64,000 nt of DNA from Lachnospiraceae bacterium MD308 (GCA_000403475.2 KE159796.1:405736-469735); one strand, 5' to 3'; counted from the first letter of the stretch, positions 24,180-33,305 are shown. Numbers and translations are program-made. The notes: generated by a model from the letters alone, not told the origin.

Positions 24180-24815
24180 TCAGTCTTCCGTGCCATCCCA
24201 GGTTTCATCCAGGAGGCAGCCTCCTTGAGCAGTGAGATGGCATCGGCCTTCCCCGCCTTCATAATCAGACTCCATGAAAAATGTGGTATCTGGAAATTTT
24301 TTCGATAATGCCAGAAATACAGGTATTGGCGCGCTCCATGCTGTTAAAAAGCTCAGTGTGGAACCATCGACATAAGTTTCGCAGGCGTTCCATTTCGTGC
24401 CCCACTTATCACAGCACCAGTCATACCATGTTGAATATCCATAATCTTCCATGTTTTTAACATATTGCTGTCCGTCCTTGTATAGCTTGTCAGATTTCAC
24501 ATAATCACATGCTCCATTGGTCAGTTGAACAAAAACGGTTTCCGGATCCCATATGCCCATTCGCCCTATCATGGCTTTTGCGTCGGATGATAAGTTGCGG
24601 ATGGACGTTTTGCATTTCCCTGTCAGGTAATAAATAACAGCGTATCTTTTTTGTGAGCCTTCCGTGATGCTGAGACTTTTGGGCATCGGAATCAGCTTAT
24701 TGAAATCGAACTGTAAGCCCTTCTCCCCAGCCTTAAATAAATCATGGTCGAGGAAAACGAAGTTCCCTCTCTTTTTGCCCTCCACTGCTATTGTGTTGAT
24801 TGTCCAGTTTGGCAT
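24180..24815 (-). CDS. Api92-like ferredoxin-fold protein
   Basis: 211 residues. MPNWTINTIAVEG, FDFNKLIPMPKSL, WGTKWNACETYVDGSTLSF and TAWSAPIPVFLALSKKFPDTTF are the conserved blocks of Api92-like phage/plasmid proteins. Members are small, soluble and of unknown function; they are frequent on conjugative elements. Ribosome site AGGAGG. Motif CCATATTAT 42 bases upstream. Confidence 0.85.
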   Translation of the reverse strand: MPNWTINTIAVEGKKRGNFVFLDHDLFKAGEKGLQFDFNKLIPMPKSLSITEGSQKRYAVIYYLTGKCKTSIRNLSSDAKAMIGRMGIWDPETVFVQLTNGACDYVKSDKLYKDGQQYVKNMEDYGYSTWYDWCCDKWGTKWNACETYVDGSTLSFLTAWSAPIPVFLALSKKFPDTTFFMESDYEGGEGRCHLTAQGGCLLDETWDGTED

Positions 24816-24848
24816 AGTCTTGTCCTCCTATTTTTCTTATTTCCGCTC

Positions 24849-24857
24849 ATAATATGG
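24849..24857 (-). promoter_or_regulatory. Core-gene motif CCATATTAT
   Basis: Minus strand, 42 bases before the Api92-like start. Confidence 0.5.
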
Positions 24858-24902
24858 AGGGTGCCGGGAATTTTCTTTTTTCCTGTAAAAAGCAGAGAGA
24901 AA

Positions 24903-26045
24903 TTAACGGGCCGGCTCTTCTGAAATCTCTTCTTCCGGCTGCTCTTCGGTAACTTCAATCTCTATTTCCGGCATCAGGAGTTCCTCAACCCGTTCGGCAA
25001 GTTCGGGGGATTCCCCGCGCAGCAGCTCAAGGTTCTCCTGGATGCGGTCATATTCCTGGGATTTCCATGAAGAATCCTTTAATACCTGTAAGTCAAACTC
25101 GGCATCATGGATATCCCCGCGCAGGCTGTTCCGCTTTTTTTGAAGGAGTTCAATCTCGTATTCAATGTCAGCTCGTTTCTGTTTTAGTTTTGTGGAAGAA
25201 TCATGCAGTTCGCGCATGGTTTCATAAGCAAGCCGCTGTGTCGCATCCAGCTCCTTTTTAATCGCCTCCTGCTCCATGTTCCGCTGCCGTGCAAGCGTCT
25301 CCTGACCTTTCCTGCGCTCATCCAGTTCTTTTTTATAGGCTGCTGCCATCTGCGTTTTAAAATAATCTTTGGTGCGCTCAATATAATCCCCAAATCGTTC
25401 CCCTTGTTTTATGGCGGGTGCCTCAATGTTTTTATTGAGTGCGGCATAAAAACGCTTGATGTCCGTATGTTTGGCCCGGCTGTTCTGGATTCCGCGCTCA
25501 AGCCCGAACCTTTCCATATCCCTTGCGTAGGAACTCTGCATTTCAGTCAACTGGCTCGGCTTGCCCGTGAACCGCCTCGCGTTTAGTTTTCCCTGCTCGT
25601 CGATTGGCATGACCAGTGCATGGCAGTGGACATTTCCAGCCTCATCCCCGTGGTATACCATGCTCAGTACATTGCTCTTGCCGTCCGGGGCTACATCAAA
25701 AGTTTTTTTCAGCCATTCCGCATTCTGCTTTTTCCAATCTTCTACGTTTACTTCATTGATCCTCCCGCGGGAGAATGTTGTGACAATTTCGTAGGCGAGG
25801 ACAGCATTCTTGCGTACACTGTGTGTTTTGTAATAGTCCAGTTCCTTTATGCGCTGCTCCCATGCCTGTTTATAGCTCATCTGTTCTCCGTTCTCATTGG
25901 ATGGGAGGGGAATCACTTCGTGGTTCTGGTCCATCAGGCTTTTGTCTGCGTTTTTTACTTCTACTGTCCGATAGTTGTGCCGGTATCTGGCGCCCATATT
26001 TGAGAATGATTTTATCTTTTCGGTATGCATGAAACAATATGCCAT
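24903..26045 (-). CDS. mobV: MobV-family relaxase (Pre/Mob)
   Basis: 380 residues from ATG 26045 (GAAAGGAGGCGGC). N-terminal KSFSNMGARYRHNYR matches the R/H-rich motif I of MobV, and VYHGDEAGNVHCHALVMPIDEQGKLNARRF is the metal-binding H-DE-HCHA motif III. Residues about 230-360 are a long coiled coil (RKGQETLARQRNMEQEAIKK...), then an acidic tail. The enzyme nicks oriT and pilots the strand during mobilization. The upstream region (26265-27160) has hairpins fit for oriT. No type IV secretion gene is visible in the window, so transfer helpers lie elsewhere. Confidence 0.9.
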   Translation of the reverse strand: MAYCFMHTEKIKSFSNMGARYRHNYRTVEVKNADKSLMDQNHEVIPLPSNENGEQMSYKQAWEQRIKELDYYKTHSVRKNAVLAYEIVTTFSRGRINEVNVEDWKKQNAEWLKKTFDVAPDGKSNVLSMVYHGDEAGNVHCHALVMPIDEQGKLNARRFTGKPSQLTEMQSSYARDMERFGLERGIQNSRAKHTDIKRFYAALNKNIEAPAIKQGERFGDYIERTKDYFKTQMAAAYKKELDERRKGQETLARQRNMEQEAIKKELDATQRLAYETMRELHDSSTKLKQKRADIEYEIELLQKKRNSLRGDIHDAEFDLQVLKDSSWKSQEYDRIQENLELLRGESPELAERVEELLMPEIEIEVTEEQPEEEISEEPAR

Positions 26046-26072
26046 TGATGCCGCCTCCTTTCCTCTGCGTTT

Positions 26073-26081
26073 AAAATATGG
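26073..26081 (-). promoter_or_regulatory. Core-gene motif variant CCATATTTT
   Basis: Minus strand, 36 bases before the relaxase start. Confidence 0.4.
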
Positions 26082-26299
26082 TGATTCCCAAAAACTAAAA
26101 TGTGTAGTAAGTAACAATACACAATTTATTCCTTTTGTTGTATTCTCTGCAACGCCCGGCTCATAACCTGTAACTTTGCCCTGCGTCTGTATTTTTACAT
26201 ATCCCGTATTTGCTGTCGCTTTTTGAATGCCCGATTCCTGTCCGTGTTTTGTTTCTAATATCATCCATCCTTATTCGCGCCCGGCATCTGCTCCGTGCC

Positions 26300-26345
26300 C
26301 GGTTTCCAAAAGTGATGACTTTTGGCAGAAGTGCCCGTCGTTTGC
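26300..26345. other. Candidate oriT of the MobV relaxase
   Basis: Perfect inverted repeat CCAAAAGT-GATG-ACTTTTGG (26307-26326) followed by CAGAAGTGCCC, about 260 bases upstream of the relaxase gene, the usual place for a MobV origin. It shares GGTTTCCAAAAG with the oriT-like region of the nested element at 31708. The nick site is not identified. Confidence 0.45.
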
Positions 26346-26349
26346 GGTA

Positions 26350-27120
26350 TCATAGTACCCATTAAGGTGTCACGTCGATTTTCTTCTTGTGTGGAACGAG
26401 TGTACTTGCATTGTAAAGTGACCCAGCAAGGCGTCATTGTGTCTGTACGCATGTAGATTTTTCGCTGACAACAACGACACTGTAAGATGGCATCGCAACC
26501 ATAAACCAGTGACCCAATAAGGCGGGTTAACAGAATTGCAAAATAAGGATATCAGTCAGTCGAACGCACCCGGTAATGCGGGATAGCGAAAGCTATGAAT
26601 CCGGGCGTTGGGGTGAGAAAACTGACCCGGCAAGCTGGGGCAGGAACACAAGAATGGAACTGTTTTGCAACCCAACAAGACGGGATATGATTTTTGTCAA
26701 GCACATTCAAAAAGGTGGGGATTTGCCGGGAAACCCGGTACTTGCTGCCGAATTCGAGCCTCGGTTTGTAATGGCTGGTACGGTGATGTGGCAGACAGCT
26801 AACGGCTCCGTTCCCTGCTGATGAATATGCGCCTTAGTTTCCAACGGCGGCTCTGGTAATGTGGCAGTCTGTTGGCGAACCCGTGTCATGCTGTCGAATC
26901 TAGTTTTTGACATTCGGCATCGGAGCGCATGGAGTTTCACTGACTGGGGGATAACGGGATTCGCCGTAAGGCGCAGATGCCAGTGCCGGCTAGGACTGAT
27001 GATTGGGTCTCTGGAGATATCTGCCGGGCTGACAAGAGAGGCTGCATTTGGGCGAGAGGAAGAATCGGAACCAGGTTCCGGCAGAGGGCTGCTGGGCAGG
27101 GAACGAAAGAAAAAAGAAAT
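26350..27120 (+). other. Long structured non-coding stretch (possible large RNA or iteron region)
   Basis: No credible gene; apparent reading frames lack starts and family patterns. Five loose copies of TGACCCAAYAAGGCGGG occur at about 26356, 26417, 26511, 26622 and 26673. CCCGG (26570) pairs with CCGGG (26602) around an ATAGC-GAAA-GCTAT hairpin; CCGGG-AAA-CCCGG follows near 26729. GGTRATGTGGCAG occurs at 26779 and 26850. The stretch ends with the GGAACC palindrome. It could be a structured RNA, a replication origin or an extended transfer region. Confidence 0.45.
27067..27079. repeat. 13-bp palindrome GGAACCAGGTTCC, site 2
   Basis: Exact copy; the preceding bases GAATC are shared with the copy at 54827. 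Confidence 0.8.
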
Positions 27121-27122
27121 CC

Positions 27123-27131
27123 GCATATTTG
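27123..27131 (+). promoter_or_regulatory. Core-gene motif variant GCATATTTG
   Basis: 41 bases before ATG 27164. Confidence 0.35.
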
Positions 27132-27163
27132 GAGAGGAAGAATATATAAGAGGAGGTTTTATC

Positions 27164-27430
27164 ATGAAGTATCTTATGATCATCACAGCGGAAGACGAGC
27201 GCTATATGCGGGGCGAGGTACAACTGGATTTTTTCAGCAGCCATCCGTGGGAGGGGCTGTTCGTGGATGTCGTAAAAGGGAACACGTTCGAAGAGCTTTA
27301 CGGAGATGGCAATTATGAGGGGCTGTTCTACCAGCTTTATGAGACAGATACTGGGCACCGGATAGGATGTGGGATTTTTGATCCAGACGCACCAAAGGAA
27401 GAGATCCGCGAGTGGGAAACAAAAGTTTAA
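27164..27430 (+). CDS. Small hypothetical protein
   Basis: 88 residues, ribosome site AAGAGGAGG. The frame is open upstream, but the family-like, well-translated part begins at MKYLMIITAEDERYMRGEVQ. Acidic alpha/beta protein, no domain recognised. Confidence 0.65.
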   Translation: MKYLMIITAEDERYMRGEVQLDFFSSHPWEGLFVDVVKGNTFEELYGDGNYEGLFYQLYETDTGHRIGCGIFDPDAPKEEIREWETKV

Positions 27431-27455
27431 AGAGGGGCAAAAGCCCCTCTTTTTG
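27430..27455. terminator. Bidirectional terminator
   Basis: AGAGGGGC-AAAA-GCCCCTCT with T5, between the convergent 27164 gene and the Uma2-type gene. Confidence 0.85.
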
Positions 27456-27468
27456 CTTAAAGGCAATA

Positions 27469-28023
27469 TTATTCTAATCCTTTAAATATCTCACCCAATG
27501 TCATTTTTATATGTGGAAATGTCTTTAAAGCAACTGCCTGTTCCACATTATAATCTTCGTCTTCTTTATCAGCCTGCAACATGTAACTATGTTCCAAGAC
27601 ATACCGCTTGTTTTCCAAATAATAAATTTCGACAGACCCCTGGGGTGAAACAATCCAATATTCCTCCACGCCCGATTGCTCATAAATGTCTTTTTTTATG
27701 GTCTTGTCGCGTTTTGCGGTAGAAGGGCTCAATGTCTCGGCAATAAATTTAGGGATTCCGCTATAAAAGCTGCCCTTCAGATGTTTCCTGTCACAAACGA
27801 CCATGATGTCTGGGCACAGATAGTCGTCGCTGATGCTTGGGTTATATTTAAAATCCAAATTCTCCATAAATACCAGGCAGAGACTATCTTTTAAGCCATT
27901 TCCGATAATTCTATGAAGATTACTGTTGATGATCCCATGCTTAAACCCTGGTGTTGGCGACATGTCATAAACCACACCATTAATTTTTTCATCTTTCTTC
28001 CGCTCGAATTCAGCTAATCCCAT
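27469..28023 (-). CDS. Uma2-family (DUF820) putative restriction-type endonuclease
   Basis: 184 residues. INGVVYDMSPTPGFKHGIINSNLHRII, then YLCPDIMVVCDRK and KFIAETLSPSTAKRDKTIKKDIYEQSGVEEYWIV are the family blocks: a PD-(D/E)XK fold with D in PDIMVV, E in AETLSP and K in RDKTIKK. Uma2 proteins are abundant in Clostridia and cyanobacteria, with unproven function. Base composition is more AT-rich than the core, so this may be where the accessory island begins. Confidence 0.85.
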   Translation of the reverse strand: MGLAEFERKKDEKINGVVYDMSPTPGFKHGIINSNLHRIIGNGLKDSLCLVFMENLDFKYNPSISDDYLCPDIMVVCDRKHLKGSFYSGIPKFIAETLSPSTAKRDKTIKKDIYEQSGVEEYWIVSPQGSVEIYYLENKRYVLEHSYMLQADKEDEDYNVEQAVALKTFPHIKMTLGEIFKGLE

Positions 28024-28136
28024 GTGTTCACATCCTTTCTGGCTAAATTATACCATATCGGCATCTGTATTGAAAGATTTATCTAATGGATTGTCGGGAT
28101 GCGCGGTGAGGCTCTTAGCTTGCGAAACCAAACTTC

Positions 28137-28173
28137 GTTTCAGGACTGCACATAAATGTCTGCCGTGCCATGA
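28137..28173. repeat. 37-bp direct repeat, left copy
   Basis: GTTTCAG then a variable stretch and TAAATGTCTGCCGTGCCATG; 32 of 37 positions match the right copy at 35375-35411. Bracket the AT-rich island. Confidence 0.8.
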
Positions 28174-28255
28174 ATTGAAGAATTGTATATATTCGGCAAA
28201 TATGCTATTATGTCAGTAACCTTATTGTGCCTATTAAAACAAAGATGGTGATGAT

Positions 28256-28936
28256 GTGAAACAAAATAATATGACGATTGGTAAAGTTTCCGCTATAATA
28301 GCATTAATTTCAGCAATAATTGGCATATTAGCGAATTTAGCAGGAATAACAGAGTTTGTGTTAAAAATGAGGGATAGATATGGGCCAGGCTCAGCGCAGA
28401 CATCGGAAATATCAGAAGAAGAGCCGGGAAAAAAGCAAACAGATGATATTAAAAGGAATGTATACAGTATTGACGAGAATGGGAAAATAACGTTTGTTCA
28501 AGGAACAGAGATTGTTTTAAGAGTGAAGAATAATGAGGGACTTGTAACGACAGATAGTAGAGGTTATCTACAAGGGAAAGGCTCTGAAATAAATTCTGAC
28601 AGTATTTATCAAATACACAATACGCCAGATGATTATAGCGGGTTACAAGGTGTATATGGATTTGTCAGGGTGGCGGCAGATGAAGATAATGCGCCTGTTT
28701 ATGAAAATGCTGATGAAATCCAGTCATGGGAATGCTTTGAATTTTTCAAACATAATGAATATGTTTATATTAAGAGCCAGGCGAATGATAAATACATAAC
28801 ATGCGTTCTGGATGAAGAGGGAGACAGGCTTTGTGCGAGGGGGGAAGAGGTACAGGAGTGGGAATTGTTTTCTGTGTACATACGGGATAAAAAGAAATGG
28901 AAGAATATTTTTACTGATGAAAAAATGGAGTTTTAG
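28256..28936 (+). CDS. Membrane-anchored fascin-like beta-trefoil protein
   Basis: 226 residues from GTG 28256. Hydrophobic helix at about 10-30 (VSAIIALISAIIGILANLAGI), a charged linker, then repeats resembling fascin/beta-trefoil strands: EIVLRVKNNEGLVTTDSRGYL and YVYIKSQANDKYITCVLDEEGD. The second is faintly like the FYFKAVDGKYLSC module of the surface proteins. Probably anchored at the membrane with the trefoil outside or inside. AT-rich, unlike the core. No partner gene is next to it. Confidence 0.5.
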   Translation: MKQNNMTIGKVSAIIALISAIIGILANLAGITEFVLKMRDRYGPGSAQTSEISEEEPGKKQTDDIKRNVYSIDENGKITFVQGTEIVLRVKNNEGLVTTDSRGYLQGKGSEINSDSIYQIHNTPDDYSGLQGVYGFVRVAADEDNAPVYENADEIQSWECFEFFKHNEYVYIKSQANDKYITCVLDEEGDRLCARGEEVQEWELFSVYIRDKKKWKNIFTDEKMEF

Positions 28937-28947
28937 GACATTTTTGC

Positions 28948-28978
28948 CAACCGTCAATATCTGATGGTTGTTTTTTTG
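28948..28978 (+). terminator. Terminator CAACC/GGTTG with T7
   Basis: Short stem with internal pairs followed by TTTTTTT, right after the fascin-like gene. Confidence 0.7.
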
Positions 28979-29026
28979 TCCGAATTTGTAATTCATGCTG
29001 TACCATTGTCCGGATTTGTTTCTCAA

Positions 29027-29161
29027 TTAAATATGTTTTAATTCCACATCTTTAAAAGTAGGATGTTTCGCCCACGGAATAGCACCAAAAGCTACCGTAG
29101 CATCTGGTAAAAGTAGCTATCCTCTCTCGTTGAATTTTTTAAACAGATTTTTATAATCCAT
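29027..29161 (-). pseudogene. 5' remnant of a cupin-type gene
   Basis: ATG 29161 with GAAAGGATG site reads MDYKNLFKKFNERG, TAG, then LPDATVAFGAIPWAKHPTFKDVELKHI and TAA. The pattern AIPW.KHPTF.GVELKHI is the N-terminus of a small cupin protein common in Clostridia. It has a nonsense codon and lacks the cupin barrel. Confidence 0.55.
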
Positions 29162-29261
29162 TCTCAGCACATCCTTTCAAATTTTATTGACAGTGTTCCT
29201 GCCTACTAATATCACAATAATAAGCACAAAATTTGAATTATAAAAAATCGCTGAATAAATA

Positions 29262-29315
29262 ACAGAGCCAGTAAGCAGTGAGGGATTCTCACTTGCTACT
29301 GGCTCTGCGTTCTTT
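29262..29315. terminator. Long perfect hairpin with T tail
   Basis: CAGAGCCAGTA and TACTGGCTCTG arms extended inward by GCAGTGAG/CTCACTTGC, about 19 pairs, followed by CGTTCTTTT. Strong terminator close to the left end of the nested element. Confidence 0.75.
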
Positions 29316-29702
29316 TAATGGGGTATTAGGGGCAAAAGTCCCTAACAAGCGAATTTGGATAACCAAATTCAGTGTTTGGTAAGACAAAACTTATTCAACT
29401 ATTGTTAGCTATTTTTTCAGAAATATCATGTGCGATTACATTATAAACCCACCTTTTACCTTTGTTTCTCGTCGCAATATTTGATATTATAATCATAATA
29501 ATTAAAAATCCAATATAATATATGTTGAATAAAACTATTTCAGAAATAATACACAATGTAATGTAAATTAAATTTTATATCTATTTTTAGATTATCCACA
29601 TAAATACTATGTTTTCAAGTATTTTGAAGTATAGAAAATCATTCATTTTACCACGAATTTACCACGATTGATTGAGCCTTGATATGACAATAAAATAGCG
29701 CT
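29316..29702. other. AT-rich left arm of nested element, no firm gene
   Basis: Holds an inverted repeat GAATTTGG-ATAA-CCAAATTC near 29352. A weak minus frame (about 29399-29555) codes a possible membrane peptide (YYIGFLIIMIIISNIATRNKG) without a good start. Integrase arm-type repeats TTTACCACGA stand at 29646-29669. Confidence 0.4.
29646..29669. other. Integrase arm-type repeats, left
   Basis: TTTTACCACGAATTTACCACG: two direct copies of TTTACCACGA. Counterpart at 34505-34526. Confidence 0.55.
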
Positions 29703-29736
29703 AAAAAGACACCCTTAACTTAAGCGGTGTCTTTTT
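29703..29736. terminator. Hairpin AAAAAGACACC/GGTGTCTTTTT
   Basis: Eleven-base-pair symmetric stem with T5 or A5 on either strand; probably ends the leftward transcript of the nested element. Confidence 0.75.
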
Positions 29737-29794
29737 ATGTACGGATATGAAATTGTCAAACTGAGATTTGTACTTCTGAACAGCTTGGATTTAT

Positions 29795-29938
29795 CTATTT
29801 CACGATAAATCTATAAATTGCATAGGCAACCCATATAATCCAAGAAAAAAACCACAAATCAAAGAGAATACTTATTGTTAAATAAACGATAGCAACAGCG
29901 ATTGCTATTATCCAATTTTTCTTTTTAGTATATTCCAT
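29795..29938 (-). CDS. Small two-helix membrane protein
   Basis: 47 residues, ribosome site GGAGGTGGTT. MEYTKKKNWIIAIAVAIVYL starts with a basic patch followed by hydrophobic segments, ending YRFIVK. No family. Last gene of the leftward operon of the nested element. Confidence 0.55.
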   Translation of the reverse strand: MEYTKKKNWIIAIAVAIVYLTISILFDLWFFSWIIWVAYAIYRFIVK

Positions 29939-29992
29939 AATCAACCACCTCCACAACTGCAAATCTATCCCAGTTATATAAACTGGGATTTG

Positions 29993-30673
29993 TCAATGAA
30001 TCACCTCATAGCGTAATCTAAGATACGAGTTCTCCAAAACTACACATTCTTGCAACTTCACAACACCCAATTTTGATAATTCGCATTCTTCTGTCAAAGA
30101 CTTTCCATCAATTAGAGTAGAAGTATCCTTGCCGCCAATCAAAACAGGTGCAATAATAATATCTACATAATCAAACAGCTTTTCACGAAGAAATAAGTTA
30201 TTCAATGTTCCTCCAGTCTGGATTGTTATTCTCTCACAACCATATTCCGATTTAAGTTTTATAAGTGCATCTTTTAAGGATAATTCATTTTGGTATATGA
30301 TATGAAGATTTTCATCCTCTACGTTAAAGGCAGGATGTCTTGTATTCGTCGTAATCAGCACAAACTCTTTTGATAAAGCACAAAAATAGCGAATACCATT
30401 TTCATTCAAATGTTTATTATCAATTACAACAAAGGAAACCGGTGTTTTCCTTGGTATTTTCTTTTTATTTACTCCCATTTTTTCTTGCACTCTACCCGAG
30501 TTGAAAGACCACAAATCTGTTGTCTGCTCTATTTCGTAATATTGGTGTAATCCCTCATTAACGCCTTTAATTTTAGGAAAATCCTTATCTACATCCAAAT
30601 CATCTGTTGCACCAGTACTTATTTTCCCATCAACAGACATTAGCATAAACAATGTTGTAATAGGTCTATCCAT
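29993..30673 (-). CDS. RibD-C/dihydrofolate-reductase-family oxidoreductase
   Basis: 226 residues from ATG 30673 (GTGGAGGAAAG). RPITTLFMLMSVDGKIS and ITIQTGGTLNNLFLREKLFDYVDIIIAPVLIGG are the nucleotide-binding blocks of the RibD C-terminal domain, which reduces pteridine or flavin precursors with NADPH. A frequent passenger on Clostridial integrative elements; not the trimethoprim-resistant DHFR type. It is downstream of the XRE regulator on the same strand. Confidence 0.8.
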   Translation of the reverse strand: MDRPITTLFMLMSVDGKISTGATDDLDVDKDFPKIKGVNEGLHQYYEIEQTTDLWSFNSGRVQEKMGVNKKKIPRKTPVSFVVIDNKHLNENGIRYFCALSKEFVLITTNTRHPAFNVEDENLHIIYQNELSLKDALIKLKSEYGCERITIQTGGTLNNLFLREKLFDYVDIIIAPVLIGGKDTSTLIDGKSLTEECELSKLGVVKLQECVVLENSYLRLRYEVIH

Positions 30674-30838
30674 TTTATCTTTCCTCCACAAATTCCAATT
30701 CGCTTTCTTCATATCCATATTATAACAGTTCCATATATCCGCCACAACAAAAATCAGCATACCCTTTGATATTTTTCTGCCTTGAAAATGCACACTTCTT
30801 TCTTCCTCTTGATTACCCAACACAGAAAAGAAAAAAGG

Positions 30839-31474
30839 CTACTCGTCCTCATTATCAAAATGATTATTCCTTAATACTTCCCGTAACAGTTCCATATCTT
30901 CTTTTGAATTGGGGTTTATCATTTTTACAACCTGATAAGGCGTACCGTACTTGTGTCCGTCTGTGCTTTCCCCAAACATATCCATGCTGTATAAATCATC
31001 ATAGCGGTTTAATATTTTCTGAAATTTCAAGTGCTGGATAAATTCCTTGATAGGGTAAAGGTCGGACGCTTGTATCTCCGTTCCGTTGATATAGTCTGTG
31101 ATGTATTTCCGCAACTGTTCCAGCTCATACTCCAGCCATTCTTCTTCGCTGTCAAAGAAGTTATCATAGTGTCCATGTTTCAACTCTGCATTTAGGCGTT
31201 CTTCCGTCCTTAAAAACTGGCAGACTTCCTTTTCGGCTTGATTAACATACTTCCATTTTCCCGACAATAATTCATTGGGCGTTACTCCCAGCACGTCCAT
31301 TATCTTTTCCAGCGTATCAAAGGTAGGATAGTTTACCCCTCTTTCAATCTTGGAAAGGCTCTGCATATTGATACCGATTTTGTCCGCAAGCTCCTGCTGT
31401 TTCATTTTCCTGTGTTTTCTTATGGTCTGTATGTTCTCTCCTAAGAAAATCATTTTCTTTATATAACCCTCCAT
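30839..31474 (-). CDS. XRE-family transcriptional regulator
   Basis: 211 residues. Residues about 10-70 are a Cro/C1-type helix-turn-helix (NIQTIRKHRKMKQQELADKI, MQSLSKIERGVNYPTFDTLEKI). The C-terminal two thirds are acidic and helical without a known domain. An ATG eight codons downstream (before IFLGENIQ) is an alternative start. Its divergent promoter pair with the Rep side suggests it controls excision or transfer. Confidence 0.85.
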   Translation of the reverse strand: MEGYIKKMIFLGENIQTIRKHRKMKQQELADKIGINMQSLSKIERGVNYPTFDTLEKIMDVLGVTPNELLSGKWKYVNQAEKEVCQFLRTEERLNAELKHGHYDNFFDSEEEWLEYELEQLRKYITDYINGTEIQASDLYPIKEFIQHLKFQKILNRYDDLYSMDMFGESTDGHKYGTPYQVVKMINPNSKEDMELLREVLRNNHFDNEDE

Positions 31475-31524
31475 AACTTAGTATAACCGCTCCTTTCGTT
31501 GCTTTTCTTTCTGTTTATAAGCCT

Positions 31525-31553
31525 ATCATACTTATTTTATTTTGAAAAGTCAA
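31525..31553 (-). promoter_or_regulatory. Promoter of the XRE regulator
   Basis: Minus strand TTGACT (31548-31553), 17-bp spacer, TATGAT (31525-31530). Confidence 0.65.
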
Positions 31554-31563
31554 TAAAAACTTC

Positions 31564-31592
31564 TTGACAAGTAATCCTGCTGGCGTTATTAT
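31564..31592 (+). promoter_or_regulatory. Divergent promoter toward Rep/Xis/Int
   Basis: TTGACA (31564-31569), 17-bp spacer, TATTAT (31587-31592). It is 10 bases from the leftward -35, so one regulator could control both. Confidence 0.7.
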
Positions 31593-31689
31593 CGTATCAG
31601 ATGAAGTGATTAAGCACGCTAGGGTCAATCACACACTTGAGTAAGCATATAGATGAGTTGTTTTCGCTTTGACAGCATGAACAGGCATG

Positions 31690-31838
31690 GACTATCAGAC
31701 CGAAAATCATGGTTTCCAAAAGGGGCTGGCTGGACGGGACACGTCCCCCAGACGTGTTTCGGACAGACAGTTCCTTTTGGAAAGGGAACGCCTTTAGGCG
31801 TTCGCAGAGGGCGTATATGTAACACCGCCCTGCGTATA
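31690..31838. other. Candidate oriT of the nested element
   Basis: Non-coding, with three nested inverted repeats: CCAAAAGG...CCTTTTGG, ACACGTC-CCCCA-GACGTGT, and AACGCCTTTAGGCGTT. It lies just before the MobT-type gene, as oriT does in Tn916. Confidence 0.5.
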
Positions 31839-31839
31839 C

Positions 31840-33024
31840 ATGTCATGGTACCTAGAAACTGTGATAAATAAAGGAAAAAATGCAATTTATACCCCGCAAA
31901 AAAATCGGGAAGTACGAAAGGAGAAATGCACTATAACTACACACGAAAATTTATCCGTTAAGATTGATTACATCAGCATTGTATTTGAAACTACAACAGC
32001 AGAAGATGTTATCATGCACATTTTAGGTTTACCGACTGATATTTTCAATGTCTATCCAGCAACCGTAAAATTCAAGACCTATCAGACACGCTGGGAGATT
32101 GGGGATATTTATGTATCGGGGGACGCAAAAAAGACAGAGGACAACCCACAGGGACTTGGCTGTTATCTCGTCATGACAGGAAAAGGCTGTGATGATATTT
32201 TCCGTATCCTTGAAGATAAGGGCTTGACCTTTGGAGATATGTTCGGACGCTGTGAGCGAAGATATGGACTGGATAACTTCCATTTCACAAGACTTGATAT
32301 TGCCATTGACGATAAGAACGAAAATCCATTCTTTACCATTGAGCAGATAAAGAAGAAATGCGAAAAAGAGGAATTTATCTCAAACAGTGAGGGCTATAAG
32401 TTTGACGAAAGCAAGTTTGATGATTTCGACACCGCAAAGACTGTCTATATCGGAGCTGGAAAATCGGGATTGTCCTACCGCTTTTATGACAAGGATAAGG
32501 AAGTCTGTTCCAAGTATAATAAGTCGCTTGATGAAGTGGGGAGCTGGAAACGGACAGAAATGCAACTGCGTGACGAAAAGGCTCATGCCTTTGCCATGAC
32601 ATTCAAGGACAGACCGCTGGAACTTGGGGAACTGGCTTTCGGACTGCTGGCAAACAACCTGCGCTTTGTCGTGCCAAACAGAAATGAAAGCAATAAGAGC
32701 AGATGGAAAACGTGTCGGTTTTGGGAACGCTTTTTAGGGGCTGTGGAAGTCTTGAAACTGCAAGTACCAAAACAGCATAATTCCCTTGAAGAAACACAGC
32801 AATGGCTCACAGAGGGTGGCGTGATTTCAGCGGTCAAAAGTTTTTACTTCTTGGAAGAACATGACGCATTAGGTGGACTGGAAAAAGTGGGAACTATGCT
32901 GGATAAGGCAAGATACAGCAACTCCCTTTCCAGTAAACTAACTGCTCATTTACAGAGGATTGACCGCACCGACCTTATCCCCTATATCCAGTATGACACG
33001 AAACATGGGAAAGGGGGTATCTGA
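31840..33024 (+). CDS. Rep_trans/MobT-type relaxase (Tn916 Orf20 family)
   Basis: 394 residues as drawn; the true start is uncertain. The conserved part begins at [16 protein letters not shown] (about 31930) and includes [29 protein letters not shown] and [16 protein letters not shown], the catalytic blocks of rolling-circle Rep/MobT relaxases. An overlapping frame at ATG 31879 ([18 protein letters not shown]) looks like the usual N-terminus but stops at 31935, so a frameshift near 31930 is possible. The protein nicks oriT for mobilization by a host conjugative element. Confidence 0.85.
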   Translation: MSWYLETVINKGKNAIYTPQKNREVRKEKCTITTHENLSVKIDYISIVFETTTAEDVIMHILGLPTDIFNVYPATVKFKTYQTRWEIGDIYVSGDAKKTEDNPQGLGCYLVMTGKGCDDIFRILEDKGLTFGDMFGRCERRYGLDNFHFTRLDIAIDDKNENPFFTIEQIKKKCEKEEFISNSEGYKFDESKFDDFDTAKTVYIGAGKSGLSYRFYDKDKEVCSKYNKSLDEVGSWKRTEMQLRDEKAHAFAMTFKDRPLELGELAFGLLANNLRFVVPNRNESNKSRWKTCRFWERFLGAVEVLKLQVPKQHNSLEETQQWLTEGGVISAVKSFYFLEEHDALGGLEKVGTMLDKARYSNSLSSKLTAHLQRIDRTDLIPYIQYDTKHGKGGI

Positions 33025-33227
33025 TGAACAGCAACGATATTCCTGTATGGGAAAAATACACCCTTACCATTGAAGAAGCGTCAAAGTATTTCCGTATCGG
33101 AGAAAACAAGTTAAGACGCTTGGCAGAGGAAAACAAGGACGCTGGCTGGCTCATTATGAACGGCAACCGCATACAGATTAAACGCCGACAGTTTGAACAA
33201 GTTATTGACAAACTGGAGGCAATCTAA
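33024..33227 (+). CDS. xis: Excisionase, Tn916 Xis family
   Basis: 67 residues: [28 protein letters not shown] is the winged-helix start of Tn916 Xis. Overlaps the Rep stop by one base. It bends DNA at the element ends to favour excision by Int. Confidence 0.92.
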   Translation: MNSNDIPVWEKYTLTIEEASKYFRIGENKLRRLAEENKDAGWLIMNGNRIQIKRRQFEQVIDKLEAI

Positions 33228-33305
33228 TGCAAATGAGCCTTGTATGTGTTATGATGAGCACAAGTCATATCAAGGCTCTTTCCAACAGGGAAAGGAGCAG
33301 ACACC

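Noticed and set aside
26576-26821. 81-codon plus frame in the non-coding stretch
   Set aside because: No ribosome site, no family pattern, and it covers hairpins and repeats.
26861-27163. 100-codon N-terminal extension of the 27164 gene
   Set aside because: ATG 27164 has a strong AAGAGGAGG site and motif upstream; the extension covers the palindrome and structured DNA.
29993-30673. Trimethoprim resistance through a DHFR
   Set aside because: The sequence is of the RibD C-terminal type, not a resistance DHFR.
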